Below are positions 32,903 to 43,336 of a stretch of 64,000 nt of DNA, one piece after another; the first letter of the stretch is position 1, and each line of letters begins with the position of its first letter. The position numbers and the translations under genes are program-made. Below the pieces are notes generated by a model. The model was not told where the DNA came from. It worked only from the letters and a program-made list of their open reading frames with translations, and ran no database searches. Source of the stretch: CALEMW01 sp964343835 (GTDB taxonomy: Bacteria; Krumholzibacteriota; Krumholzibacteriia; LZORAL124-64-63); NCBI GenBank assembly GCA_964343835.1, contig CAYFKR010000016.1, positions 1-64,000 of the forward strand. The letters are read 5' to 3'.

Positions 32903-34477
32903 TTAGCCGGTGGTGAGGCGCCGGGTCAACGCCTTCAAATGCTCTGGCAGCCAGGGAAAGTACTCCACGATCAACCCCGCCCGGTCCAGGAACGCCTCGA
33001 TGGCCGCCGTGTCGCGGCTGCCCCACAGCACGCCGGTCCATTCGCGCAGGGCCCGGTCGGCCTCGGCCTGGTCGATGTCCACGTCCAGGGCCAGGTCGGC
33101 CCCCGCCACCAGGTCGCACACCAGCACGCCCAACGCGGCGGATGGACGGTCGGCCATCAGCGACGACGCCAGCTCCCTTGCCGCGCCGGGATCCTTGGCG
33201 CCGAGGCGGGCCAGGGCCAGCCCCTCGCCGGGGCGGCCGGCGGGGGCGCCGCCACAGGCCGAGGCGAAGAGGGCCGCGGCCTCTTCCCAGCGGCCGGACA
33301 CCAGGGCGTGTTCGCCGAGGGCGGTGTCCAGGGCGGGGTCGTCGCCGTCGCCGCGGGAGGCGACGAAGGCGTCCAGTTCGCCGGCCGCGGCGGCGAGGGT
33401 CGCGGCGGCCAGCAGGGCCTCGGGGTCGTCGGGGCTGTCGCCCAGGGCGTCGTCGGCGAAGGCGCGGGCCACCTCGAGCCGGCCGTCGGCCACGGCGAGG
33501 CGGCAGAGGCCGGTCAGGGGGCGCACGCGGTCCGCCGGCACGGCGGCGCCTTCCGCGGCTGCGAGGGCCGCACGGTAGGCGTCGGCTGCCTCGTCGGTGC
33601 GGCCCAGGGATTCCAGGAGCACGCCGCGGCGCAGGGGGAGATCGGAGGCGGGGAGCACGCGGTCGGCCCAGCCGTCCAGGCAGGCGAGCTCGGCCTCGGC
33701 GCCGCCGCCCAGGCCCTCGGCCATGAGCACGACGAGGTGGCCGCCGTAGCGCAGGCGGGCGAGGGCGTCGTCGGGGGCGGTGCGGAGGGCGGCGTCGGCG
33801 TCGTGGGCCGCCTCGGCAAGGAGCTCTGCATCTCGCCAGAAGCGGGCCTGCTCCAGGAGCTTGAAGCGGCTGTACCAGTCGGCGGGGTCGTCGGCGATGC
33901 AACGGCGCAGCAGGGTGGTGTCGCGTTCCTTCTTGGCGCGATCCGAGGCCACGCCGCGGGCGTAGCCCAGGTGGTGGAGCACGCCGTCCAGGGCGACCGC
34001 GTGCCGGCCACTGCGGGCCAGGTAGGCCTCCACCGCCTCGGTGACGTCCTCGTGGATGCGGTGGCGGAATCGGATCGACGGGTCGTTGCGGAACAGGCGC
34101 AGCAGGCGGGTCTCGTGGCGCGCGCCGCCGGAGAGGTCGTCGCGGAGCAGGACCGTGGCGGCGCCGGCGTCGTCGAGGTTCATGACGCCGCGGATCGATG
34201 CGGCCAGTCCGGGGGACACGCGTTCGTCGGCGTCCAGGAAGAGGACCCAGTCGCCGGTCGCGCCGTCGAGGCCGGCGTTGCGGGCGGCGGAGAAGTCGTC
34301 GTCCCAGGGGCGGTGGATCACCGTGGCGCCGGCCGACTCCAGCAGGGGGACGGTGCCGTCGACGGAGCCGGTGTCCACCACGCGCAGCTCGTCCCAGAGG
34401 CCGTCGACGGATGCCAGCAGGTCGGGAAGCATGGCTTCCTCGTCGCGGACGATCATGCAGATGGACAGTCGGGTCAT
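32903..34477 (-). CDS. GT2 glycosyltransferase with TPR repeats
   Basis: 524 residues. Short GT-A domain at 1-230: LSICMIVRDEEAMLPDLLASVDGLWDELRVVDTGSVDGT, ARNAGLDGATGDWVLFLDADERV (DxD motif), then FRNDPSIRFRHRIHEDV. TPR-like repeats follow to the end (VLLESLGRTDEAADAYRAALAAAE, GEHALVSGRWEEAAALFASACGG). This GT2-TPR layout is common in glycan assembly. The ATG at 34477 has GGAGGAG upstream; the open frame is longer but unlikely. Confidence 0.9.
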   Translation of the reverse strand: MTRLSICMIVRDEEAMLPDLLASVDGLWDELRVVDTGSVDGTVPLLESAGATVIHRPWDDDFSAARNAGLDGATGDWVLFLDADERVSPGLAASIRGVMNLDDAGAATVLLRDDLSGGARHETRLLRLFRNDPSIRFRHRIHEDVTEAVEAYLARSGRHAVALDGVLHHLGYARGVASDRAKKERDTTLLRRCIADDPADWYSRFKLLEQARFWRDAELLAEAAHDADAALRTAPDDALARLRYGGHLVVLMAEGLGGGAEAELACLDGWADRVLPASDLPLRRGVLLESLGRTDEAADAYRAALAAAEGAAVPADRVRPLTGLCRLAVADGRLEVARAFADDALGDSPDDPEALLAAATLAAAAGELDAFVASRGDGDDPALDTALGEHALVSGRWEEAAALFASACGGAPAGRPGEGLALARLGAKDPGAARELASSLMADRPSAALGVLVCDLVAGADLALDVDIDQAEADRALREWTGVLWGSRDTAAIEAFLDRAGLIVEYFPWLPEHLKALTRRLTTG

Positions 34478-34549
34478 GGGGCTCCTCCGTGTGTACGGGG
34501 CATCTTGGCGGGACCTGTCCACGCCGACAAGGAAAACCGCTGAAAAACC

Positions 34550-34578
34550 TTGGCCCCCGGCCGATCGTCTCCTATGTT
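34550..34578 (+). promoter_or_regulatory. Probable promoter of feoAB
   Basis: TTGGCC (34550-34555), 17 bases, TATGTT (34573-34578), in the 144-base gap between the divergent glycosyltransferase and feoA genes. Confidence 0.45.
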
Positions 34579-34593
34579 GATGTCTGTCAGAAT

Positions 34594-34611
34594 TTCTTGT
34601 CGCACCAAGAA
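34594..34611 (+). promoter_or_regulatory. Small inverted repeat before feoA, possible operator
   Basis: TTCTTG-N6-CAAGAA, a perfect 6+6 dyad just after the expected transcription start and 10 bases before the feoA ATG. It does not match the Fur consensus. A regulator binding site or a small RNA hairpin is possible. Confidence 0.35.
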
Positions 34612-34621
34612 TGGAGCCGCG

Positions 34622-34846
34622 ATGACCCTCGCCGACCTCAAGGCGGGCCACGAGGCCGACCTCGTGGACATCGATCCCGATCTGACCCTCAGGCCGCGCC
34701 TGATGGAGATGGGGCTGACCCCGGGCGTCCGCCTGTCGGTGATCCGCGTCGCGCCCATGGGCGACCCCATCCAGGTGCTGGTTCGCGGCACCCGCGTGTC
34801 CCTTTCCAAGGCCGATGCCGCGGGCATCCGCGTGGCCGGGTGCTGA
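34622..34846 (+). CDS. feoA: FeoA, ferrous iron transport accessory protein
   Basis: 74 residues with the SH3-like FeoA pattern: TLADLKAGHEADLVDIDPDLTLRPRLMEMGLTPGVRLSVIRVAPMGDPIQVLVRGTRVSLSKADA. It interacts with FeoB in Fe(II) uptake. One base separates its stop from the feoB start. Confidence 0.95.
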   Translation: MTLADLKAGHEADLVDIDPDLTLRPRLMEMGLTPGVRLSVIRVAPMGDPIQVLVRGTRVSLSKADAAGIRVAGC

Positions 34847-34847
34847 G

Positions 34848-36989
34848 ATGGCGACCCGCGCCCCCGCCTCCCGCGCCCTGTTCACCGTCGCCGTGGCGGG
34901 CAACCCCAACTCCGGCAAGACCACCCTCTTCAACGCCCTGACCGGCGCCACCGCGCGCACGGGCAACCACCCGGGCATCACCGTGGAGGAGCGCACCGGA
35001 CGCCTCGACCTGCCCCGCTCCGGCGGCGTGCAGCTCGTGGACGTGCCGGGCTGCTACAGCCTCAACGCCCGGTCGCCGGAGGAGGAGATCGCCATCGATG
35101 CGCTGATGGGCCGCCGCGGCCGCCCGCGCCCCGATGCGGTGCTGGTGGTGCTCGATGCGTCGGCCCTGGAGCGCAATCTCTTCCTGCTGATGCACGTGAT
35201 GGAGTTCGACCTGCCGGTGATCGCCGTGGTCAACATGCTGGACACGGCCCGCGACGACGGCATGGACATCTCCTTCGACGCCCTGCGCGAGGTCTTCGGC
35301 ATCCCCTTCGTGGGCACCATCGCCCGGCGCGGCCAGGGCGTGGACCTGCTCAAGCGCGAGCTCGATGACTTCCTGGGCGCCCTGCCCCGTCACGAGCGCC
35401 CCGACTGGATGTGGGAGCCCCATCCGTCCTTGGAGCGCGAGATGACCGCCCTGGGCGACCTGGCCGCCGACGAGGTGCGGTTCGATCTCCCCACCGATCG
35501 CGCCCGGCGCGCCTTCGCCCTCTGGCTCGTGTCGAGCGTCAGCCGCAACGCCGAGATCACGGTGCGCCCCGCCCTGCGCGACGCCGCCATCGCCGCCCGC
35601 GGGCGGTTGCGGGACGAGGGTCTCGACCTGGACGTCGAGACCATCATGCCCCGCTGGCGGGTGATCGACCGGGAGGCGCCGCGGATCCTGCGGCGCGAAC
35701 GGCCCCGGAGCCGGCGCACCGAAAAGATCGACGGCGTGCTGACACACCCGCTGTGGGGCAGCCTCGTGTTCCTGGGCGTGATGACCCTGGTCTTCCAGGC
35801 CCTCTTCGCCTGGTCCGAGCCCCTGATCGGGGGGATCGAGGGGTTCTTCGGGTGGCTGTCGGGCCGGGTGGCCGAGACGGTGCCGCCCTCCCTGGGGCGC
35901 GACCTGGTGATCGACGGCGTCATCGCGGGCGTGGGGGGCGTGCTGGTCTTCCTGCCCCAGATCCTCTTCCTCTTCTTCTTCATCAGCCTGCTGGAGGGGT
36001 CGGGCTACATGTCCCGGTCGGCCTTCATGGTGGACCGGCTGATGAGGCGGATCGGACTGCACGGCCACGCCTTCGTGCCCCTGGTCAGCGGGTTCGCCTG
36101 CGCGGTGCCGGCGATCATGGCCACGCGCACCATCGAGAACCGCCGCGACCGCATGCTCACCATGATGGTGCTGCCCCTGATCTCGTGTTCGGCGCGGCTG
36201 CCGGTCTACTCCATGATCATCGCCCTGATCTTCACGCCCGACATGAGCGTGGGGCCGTTCCGGGCGGGCACCCTGGTGCTGCTCGGGGTCTACGTTTCGA
36301 GCACGGCCCTGGCGCTGCTGGCGGCGTCGGTGCTGAGCCGCACGGTGCTGAAGGGCAGGCCCCAGCCGCTGCTGCTGGAGCTGCCGCCCTACCGGCTGCC
36401 CGACCCGCGGACCATCGCGCTCGCCCTGCGCGACCGGGCGGTGGCGTTCCTCTCCACCGCCGGCACCATCATCCTGGTGGCCACGGTGCTGCTGTGGGTG
36501 CTGCTGGCCTTTCCCCGCGTGGACGTGCCGGCGGGAGCGACGGCGGAAGAGGCGGCCCGGATGCAGATCGAGGGCAGCGTCGCCGGTACGCTGGGCCGGA
36601 CCTTCGAGCCCGCCATCGCCCCGCTGGGCTTCGACTGGAAGATCGGCGTGGGCCTGATCGGGTCGTTCGCGGCGCGGGAGGTCTTCGTCAGCACCATGGG
36701 CGTGGTCTACGGCGTGGGCGGTGCCGAGGAGGAGGGCGCCCACGATCTCCACGACGCCATGCGGGCCGACCGTCGCCGTGACGGCGCGCCGGTGTGGACG
36801 CCCCTGACCGGCGTCAGCCTCATGGCCTTCTTCATGATCGCCATGCAGTGCATGAGCACCCTGGCGGTGACCCGCCGCGAGACCGGCAGCTGGGGCTGGA
36901 CCGCCTTCATGCTGGTCTACCTGACCGGCAGCGCCTGGCTGGCGTCGTTCCTGGTGTACCAGGGCGGCAGGATGGCGGGCTGGTCCTAG
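34848..36989 (+). CDS. feoB: FeoB, ferrous iron transporter
   Basis: 713 residues. The N-terminal G domain has G1 GNPNSGKT (18-25), G2 HPGITVEERTG, G3 DVPG and G4 VVNMLD. Residues from about 300 on hold two Gate motifs with the essential cysteines (SGFACAVPAIMATRTIENRRDRMLTMMVLPLISCSARLPVY) and about eight membrane helices; FFMIAMQCMSTLAV is also characteristic. It imports Fe(II) across the inner membrane. No FeoC gene follows. Confidence 0.97.
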   Translation: MATRAPASRALFTVAVAGNPNSGKTTLFNALTGATARTGNHPGITVEERTGRLDLPRSGGVQLVDVPGCYSLNARSPEEEIAIDALMGRRGRPRPDAVLVVLDASALERNLFLLMHVMEFDLPVIAVVNMLDTARDDGMDISFDALREVFGIPFVGTIARRGQGVDLLKRELDDFLGALPRHERPDWMWEPHPSLEREMTALGDLAADEVRFDLPTDRARRAFALWLVSSVSRNAEITVRPALRDAAIAARGRLRDEGLDLDVETIMPRWRVIDREAPRILRRERPRSRRTEKIDGVLTHPLWGSLVFLGVMTLVFQALFAWSEPLIGGIEGFFGWLSGRVAETVPPSLGRDLVIDGVIAGVGGVLVFLPQILFLFFFISLLEGSGYMSRSAFMVDRLMRRIGLHGHAFVPLVSGFACAVPAIMATRTIENRRDRMLTMMVLPLISCSARLPVYSMIIALIFTPDMSVGPFRAGTLVLLGVYVSSTALALLAASVLSRTVLKGRPQPLLLELPPYRLPDPRTIALALRDRAVAFLSTAGTIILVATVLLWVLLAFPRVDVPAGATAEEAARMQIEGSVAGTLGRTFEPAIAPLGFDWKIGVGLIGSFAAREVFVSTMGVVYGVGGAEEEGAHDLHDAMRADRRRDGAPVWTPLTGVSLMAFFMIAMQCMSTLAVTRRETGSWGWTAFMLVYLTGSAWLASFLVYQGGRMAGWS

Positions 36990-37075
36990 CCCCCGCCCCC
37001 CTTGCGCTTCGCCGCCCGATCCCCCAATATGTCCGCCATCGTCCCGTTCCCGATTCCCCGACCCGAGGTGGTCCC

Positions 37076-38476
<1,401 letters not shown>

Positions 38477-38486
38477 TCCCCGTCGG

Positions 38487-38517
38487 GACGGGCGCCCCAC
38501 GCATCGGGGCGCCCGTC
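38487..38517 (+). terminator. Terminator-like hairpin after asnS
   Basis: 12 bp perfect stem (38487-38498 with 38506-38517), 7-base loop, no clear T-run. Confidence 0.5.
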
Positions 38518-38629
38518 TGCGACATATTCAGCCGACCCCCGAGAATCTTTCCCATGGCCGGATCCCCTCCCGGCGTCCAGGATCCGATCACGCGCGATCG
38601 CCCGCAACGACCATCAAGGGACAGGATCC

Positions 38630-39016
38630 ATGACCTGTATCGTGGCCGTATGCCTCGGGGCCGATGCCTGGATCGGCATGCTGGACTCGGGGGCCCTGAA
38701 GGACTCGGACGTCATCCGTTGCGACGGCCCCATCCATGCCCTGGAATCCGTGAGGAACCGTCGACCCGAACGGGTGCTGATCGATCTCGAGGTGCTGGGC
38801 GAGGACGAGGGGCTCGAGCTCGTGGCCGAGATCGCTACGATCTGGCCGGACGACGGGCCCGCCGTGACGGTGCTGCACTCCGACCCGGACGGGATCCGTC
38901 GCCGGGCCGTCGACCGCGGGGCCGCGGATTGCCGCCGGGCCCCCATCGGCCGGAAGGACTGGCTGGACTTCCTGGAAGGCGGGGAGGGCGGCACGGCGTC
39001 TGCCGACCAGGCCTGA
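38630..39016 (+). CDS. Degenerate response-regulator receiver-like protein
   Basis: 128 residues matching the receiver fold loosely: RPERVLIDLEVLGEDEGLELVAEI places Asp52 where the phospho-acceptor sits; TVLHSDPDGIRRRAVDRGAADCRRAPIGRKDWLDFL matches beta-4 to beta-5, with Arg where the conserved Lys should be. The acidic pair near the N terminus is missing (CIVAVCLGADAW). No output domain. It precedes a histidine kinase and regulator by 54 bases and may be a non-standard partner. Family call tentative. Confidence 0.55.
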   Translation: MTCIVAVCLGADAWIGMLDSGALKDSDVIRCDGPIHALESVRNRRPERVLIDLEVLGEDEGLELVAEIATIWPDDGPAVTVLHSDPDGIRRRAVDRGAADCRRAPIGRKDWLDFLEGGEGGTASADQA

Positions 39017-39019
39017 TTA

Positions 39020-39028
39020 TGCTAAGAT
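39020..39028 (+). promoter_or_regulatory. Extended -10 promoter of the NarL-type two-component genes
   Basis: TGCTAAGAT, an extended -10 (TG-n-TAAGAT), 42 bases before the kinase start. Confidence 0.4.
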
Positions 39029-39070
39029 CGAGCGCCGAGGGGTGACCGATCCACCTGGAAGCGAGCTGAG

Positions 39071-40321
39071 ATGAGACCCGATCCGACCGCCCGCGGAGAG
39101 GGACGCGACGATCTCGACCGCCTCGTGTCCGAGATCGCCCGCGACTTTCTCGAGGGCCGCACCGGCAGCATCGACGAGTGCGTCGATTCCGCGATCGCGC
39201 GCATCGGCCGCCACGTCCGTGCGGACCGCTCCTACGTCTTCGTCTACTCCGACGACGGCGCCGCCATGACCAACAGCCACGAGTGGTGCGCCGACGGGAT
39301 CGAGCCCCAGATCCACAACCTCCAGGAGCTGCCCCGCGGGCTTTTCAGCTGGCATGACGAGCAGTTCGAGTCCGAGCCGGTCATCGACATCCGCGACGTC
39401 GCCGCCATGCCCGACGACGCGGCGGTGGAGCGGGAGGTCCTGATCGAGCAGGACATCCGGTCGGTCCTGATGTTCCGCATGACGACCCCGGAGCGCGGCC
39501 GCATCGGGTTCGTCGGTTTCGACGCCGTCCGGTCGCTGCGCCCGTGGAGCGACGACGACGTCTACCTGCTGGGCGTGGTGGCGGGCATCATCGCCGCCGT
39601 CCTCGAACGCGAGCGCATGACCCGCGAGCTGGTGGTCCATCAGCGTCGCCTGCGCAGGCTCGCCTCACAGCTCACCATGACCGAGGAGCAGCAGCGGCGC
39701 AGCCTGGCCATGCAGCTCCACGACGGCGTGGGGCAGGACCTGGCGGTGGTGCGGCTGCGCCTGAGGGCGCTGCAGGAGAGCGGGGCCCCCGCACAGGCCG
39801 ACACCCTGTCCGAGATCCTCGGCATCCTGGACGACGCCATCGCCCGCAGCCAGGACCTGACCTTCGACCTCAGCCCGCCGGCCCTCTACGAGATCGGCCT
39901 GCTGCCGGCCCTGGAGGCCCTGGCGCGGAGGATGACCGGCGGCGACGGACCGTCGGTGGACGTGGCGGTCCGCGGCGAGCCCAGGGACGTGTCCGAGGCC
40001 CACCGGGTCATGCTCTTCCGCGTGTGCCGCGAGCTGGTGACCAACGCCATCAAGCACGGCGGCACCGAGCGCATCGAGGTGACCCTGCGTTTCGATCCCG
40101 TCACCGTGGGCATCGAGGTCCGCGACGACGGACCGGGTTTCGAGGACCCGGGAGTGGCCACCGGGCCCCAGGACGGGACCGAGGGCTTCGGCCTGTTCAG
40201 CATCCGCGAGCGCATCAACGCCCTGGGGGGCAGCATCACCGTGGGGTCCGGACCGGGCGCCTGGGTGACGGTGACCCTCCCCATCGACGGGAACGGCAAC
40301 GGAGGAGACGGGAACCTGTGA
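39071..40321 (+). CDS. GAF-domain sensor histidine kinase, NarX/DegS type
   Basis: 416 residues, soluble. GAF domain at about 20-180 (FLEGRTGSIDECVDSAIARIGRHVRADRSYVFVYSDDG), coiled coil to about 205, HisKA_3 with phospho-acceptor H217 in SLAMQLHDGVGQDLAVVRLRLRAL, and HATPase with N325 (ELVTNAIKHG), RDDGPGF near 351-357 and GTEGFGLFSIRERI. Its stop codon overlaps the start of the regulator gene (GTGA), its partner. Confidence 0.95.
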   Translation: MRPDPTARGEGRDDLDRLVSEIARDFLEGRTGSIDECVDSAIARIGRHVRADRSYVFVYSDDGAAMTNSHEWCADGIEPQIHNLQELPRGLFSWHDEQFESEPVIDIRDVAAMPDDAAVEREVLIEQDIRSVLMFRMTTPERGRIGFVGFDAVRSLRPWSDDDVYLLGVVAGIIAAVLERERMTRELVVHQRRLRRLASQLTMTEEQQRRSLAMQLHDGVGQDLAVVRLRLRALQESGAPAQADTLSEILGILDDAIARSQDLTFDLSPPALYEIGLLPALEALARRMTGGDGPSVDVAVRGEPRDVSEAHRVMLFRVCRELVTNAIKHGGTERIEVTLRFDPVTVGIEVRDDGPGFEDPGVATGPQDGTEGFGLFSIRERINALGGSITVGSGPGAWVTVTLPIDGNGNGGDGNL

Positions 40322-40968
40322 AGATCGTGATCGCGGACGACCACGCCATGCTGCGTGAGGGACTGAGGCACTGCTTCGCGGCCGAGGACGGCATCGAGAT
40401 CGTCGGCGAGGCCCGCGACGGGTTCGAGGTGCAGGCCCTCGCCCGGGACCTGGCTCCCGACATCGTGGTGATGGACGTGGCCATGCCGGGCGTGAACGGC
40501 ATCGAAGCCGCGCGCAACATGCTGTCGGAGCTGGGGGACGAGGCGCCGGCCGTCGTCTTCCTGTCCATGCACGGCGATCGGGAGTTCGTCACCGAGGCCT
40601 TCCGGGCCGGAGCCAGTGGCTACCTCATCAAGACGTCCGCCTTCGACGAGCTCAAGCTGGCCCTCGAGGCGGTGGGGAGCGGTCGCAAGTACATCTCGCC
40701 GGCGGTGTCGGACATCTTCGTGGACCAGGTCGTGGACGGCGCCGAGGAGCCGACGGGCGGACCCTTCTCCGTGCTCACGTCGCGGGAGCGCCAGACCCTG
40801 CAGATGCTGGCCGAGGGCCTGAGCGTGAAGGAGATCTCGTACCGCTTCGGCGTGAGCCACAAGACCGTCCACGCCCACCGGGCGTCGGTCATGCAGAAGA
40901 TCGGGGCCAAGTCCGTGGCCGACCTCACCAAGTACGCCATCCGGCATGGGCTGACCAGCGTGGATTGA
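40318..40968 (+). CDS. NarL/LuxR-family response regulator
   Basis: 216 residues from GTG. Receiver domain with the acidic pair D7/D8, phospho-acceptor D53 (VVMDVAMPGVNG) and K105 (GYLIKTSA). LuxR-type helix-turn-helix at about 150-205 (LTSRERQTLQMLAEGLSVKEISYRFGVSHKTVHAHRASVMQKIG). Regulated genes unknown. Translationally coupled to the kinase. Confidence 0.97.
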   Translation: MKIVIADDHAMLREGLRHCFAAEDGIEIVGEARDGFEVQALARDLAPDIVVMDVAMPGVNGIEAARNMLSELGDEAPAVVFLSMHGDREFVTEAFRAGASGYLIKTSAFDELKLALEAVGSGRKYISPAVSDIFVDQVVDGAEEPTGGPFSVLTSRERQTLQMLAEGLSVKEISYRFGVSHKTVHAHRASVMQKIGAKSVADLTKYAIRHGLTSVD

Positions 40969-40993
40969 CGGTCGGCACGCCTTTCCTGGACGC

Positions 40994-41027
40994 ACGACGC
41001 CCCCGGTCCGCAAACCGGGGGCGTCGT
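40994..41027. terminator. Bidirectional terminator-like hairpin
   Basis: 14 bp perfect stem (40994-41007 with 41014-41027), 6-base loop, between the convergent regulator and glycosyltransferase genes. Confidence 0.65.
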
Positions 41028-41070
41028 CATGCGTGCGGGGCCAGCCGGGGCCCCTGTGCGTTCGCACTCG

Positions 41071-43152
41071 TCAGGCCACGGGTGTGCCCTGCGGCTTCGC
41101 TTCCTCCGTGACCGCGCCGTCGGGCGCGGGGGAGGAGGCCTCCTCGACGGCCTTGCGGATCTCGCGCAGGTTCCACGCGGCGTCCGCATCGTCGGGGTCG
41201 TGGCGCAACTGCTTCTCCAGCATGGCCAAGGCCTCGTCGGACCGTTCGCGGTGCCAGAGGGTCACCGCGAGGTCGTTGACCGTCCTCGAATCCGTCTCGT
41301 TCCAGTCGTGGGCCCAGCGGAAGATGGTCTCGGCGTCGCCGTAGCGGCCGGCGGCGAAGGCGTCCTCGCCGCGGATCAGGGCGTCGTCGAGCTCCGTGGC
41401 GGCGGGAGCGATGGTCTCCACGAGCCTGGAGGCGGGCAGCTGATGGAAGTGGAGCACGGGATCGAACCCGTCCATCAGGATGCGCTCCAGGTCGATCTCG
41501 CCGCCGTAGGGCACGTCGGCCGGCACGTTCCACTTGTCCTTGAAGATCTCCCACTTGGCCTCGAGCTCGGCGTCGTAGTCCACGCCCGCGGCGCGGAAGC
41601 TGCGGCTGCCGAAGTGGTGCACGAAGCAATCGGTGGCGATCAGGGCCTGGTAGCCCGCCAGGAAGCTGCGCAGGCAGTAGTCGTTGTCCTCGAAGTTGCC
41701 GCGGCCGTAGCGCTCGTCCAGGCCGCCGATGCGCTCCACCAGGTCGCGGGTGATCAGCAGGCAGAAGCCCGTGAGCCACAGGACCAGCTCGTCGTTGCCG
41801 CGGGTGGCCTCGCAGTGCATGCGGGCGAAGAGGTCCAGGTCCTTCAGGGTCTCCTGGTCGTAGCCCACGCGGGGCAGCTTCTGGGCGCCGGCGATGCTGT
41901 TGGTGACCGGGCCGATCAGGCCGGCCTGGGGGTGGTCCTGGGCGGAGCGGACCAGGGTCTCCAGCCAGCCCTCGGTGACCACCACGTCGCTGTTGAGCAG
42001 CACGTAGTACTGGCCGGAGGCCTGGGCGATGCCCTGGTTGTTGCCGGCGGCGAAGCCCTTGTTCTCGTCGTTGTAGATGGCGCTGCAGCGGTCGTGCTCC
42101 GTGCAGAGCTCGCGGAGCCACTCCACGGTGCCGTCGGTGGACGCGTTGTCCACGAAGATCAGTTCATGGCGGGCGTCGGTGTGCTTCAGCAGGGAGTCGA
42201 CGCAGAGCTTGGTGGTGTCCAGGGCGTTGTAGGTCAGCACGATGACCGATGCGACCGGCTCGTCCGCATTCCACTCAGCGCCGCCGCCGATGTTCAGGCG
42301 GGGCGGGGCGTAGGTCCGGATCGAGAACTCGGGCGACGGGGTGTAGACGTCGTCCTCGTCCACGTAGTAGTCGGGCTGCACCTTGTCGCGCCAGCGGGAG
42401 TTGAGGCGCACCACGTTGTGGCGGACCTTGGCCCAGCGCTCCTCGCCGCTCTGGGACTCGTAGTGCACGAGCACGCTCTCGGGGCGGTAGACCAGGTTCC
42501 AGCCCTTCTCGTCGAGCTTCAGGCAGAGGTCCACGTCCTCGAAGCCGTTCCAGTATTCCTCGTCGAAACCGCCCACGTCCTCGAAGGCGTCGCGCCGCAC
42601 CAGCAGGCAGGCCGCCGTGAGGCAGCGCATGAGCTGGGGTTTGCGGGCGGGGGGGAAGTCGGCGGGCTTGCGGTAGCACATGTGGCGGGCCCCGAAGAGC
42701 TGACCCTCTGGACGGTCCTCGCGGATCAGCGCCACGCCGGCGTGCTGGATGGTCCCGTCCGGGAACAGCAGCAGGCTGCCGGCGGCGCCCACGCGGGCGT
42801 CCAGGTCCAGGGTGTCCACCAGGGGCTCGAGCCAGCCCTCGGACACCTCGGTATCGTTGTTCAGGAAGAGCACGTAGGGGTGCGATGCCGCGGCGGCGCC
42901 CTGGTTGCAGGCGCGGGCGAAGCCCTGGTTCTCCTCGTTCAGGACGGCCGTGATGCGGCCCTCCTCGTGGAGCTCGCGCATCTCCTCGGTGGTGCCGTCG
43001 GTCGAGCCGTTGTCGACGACGATGATCTCCGCCGCACCGGCGGGCGTGTGCTTCCAGAGGGAGGTCAGGCACTGACGGGTCAGGTCGAGCCGGTCGTAGA
43101 CGGGAATGACGATGCTGACGGGCGTGGCCGGCCGGGTCTTCGCGGTGGACAT
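41071..43152 (-). CDS. Tandem GT2 glycosyltransferase with C-terminal TPR
   Basis: 693 residues with two complete GT2 domains. The first (about 12-260) has VSIVIPVYDRLDLTRQCLTSLWKHT, DNGSTDGTTEEM, FLNNDTEVSEGWLEPLVD and FDEEYWNGFEDVDLCLKL. The second (about 300-540) has SVIVLTYNALDTTKLCVDSLLKHT, DNASTDGTVEWL, LLNSDVVVTEGWLETLVR and NFEDNDYCLRSF. A TPR part follows at 590-670. Such proteins make rhamnan, O-antigen or S-layer glycans by alternating transfer. No membrane segment. Confidence 0.92.
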   Translation of the reverse strand: MSTAKTRPATPVSIVIPVYDRLDLTRQCLTSLWKHTPAGAAEIIVVDNGSTDGTTEEMRELHEEGRITAVLNEENQGFARACNQGAAAASHPYVLFLNNDTEVSEGWLEPLVDTLDLDARVGAAGSLLLFPDGTIQHAGVALIREDRPEGQLFGARHMCYRKPADFPPARKPQLMRCLTAACLLVRRDAFEDVGGFDEEYWNGFEDVDLCLKLDEKGWNLVYRPESVLVHYESQSGEERWAKVRHNVVRLNSRWRDKVQPDYYVDEDDVYTPSPEFSIRTYAPPRLNIGGGAEWNADEPVASVIVLTYNALDTTKLCVDSLLKHTDARHELIFVDNASTDGTVEWLRELCTEHDRCSAIYNDENKGFAAGNNQGIAQASGQYYVLLNSDVVVTEGWLETLVRSAQDHPQAGLIGPVTNSIAGAQKLPRVGYDQETLKDLDLFARMHCEATRGNDELVLWLTGFCLLITRDLVERIGGLDERYGRGNFEDNDYCLRSFLAGYQALIATDCFVHHFGSRSFRAAGVDYDAELEAKWEIFKDKWNVPADVPYGGEIDLERILMDGFDPVLHFHQLPASRLVETIAPAATELDDALIRGEDAFAAGRYGDAETIFRWAHDWNETDSRTVNDLAVTLWHRERSDEALAMLEKQLRHDPDDADAAWNLREIRKAVEEASSPAPDGAVTEEAKPQGTPVA

Positions 43153-43281
43153 GGGTGCCTCCAGGCAGGGTCGTACGATATCGCTGTCCCGCGCCCAGAT
43201 GCAGGATCGGGACCAGCGCACGCCGTCGGGAGGCGCCCGTAACTGTCGAGAAGACAAGGGATACCGTCAGGGCTGATGAAA

Positions 43282-43303
43282 CGCCGCCCCGGGCGGGGCG
43301 GCG
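43282..43303 (-). terminator. Terminator-like hairpin after the MscS gene
   Basis: 9 bp GC stem (43282-43290 with 43295-43303), loop GGGC, 34 bases after the MscS stop, no T-run. Confidence 0.45.
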
Positions 43304-43336
43304 CGGACAGGGAGGGATCTGACCAGCAGGCGGTCG

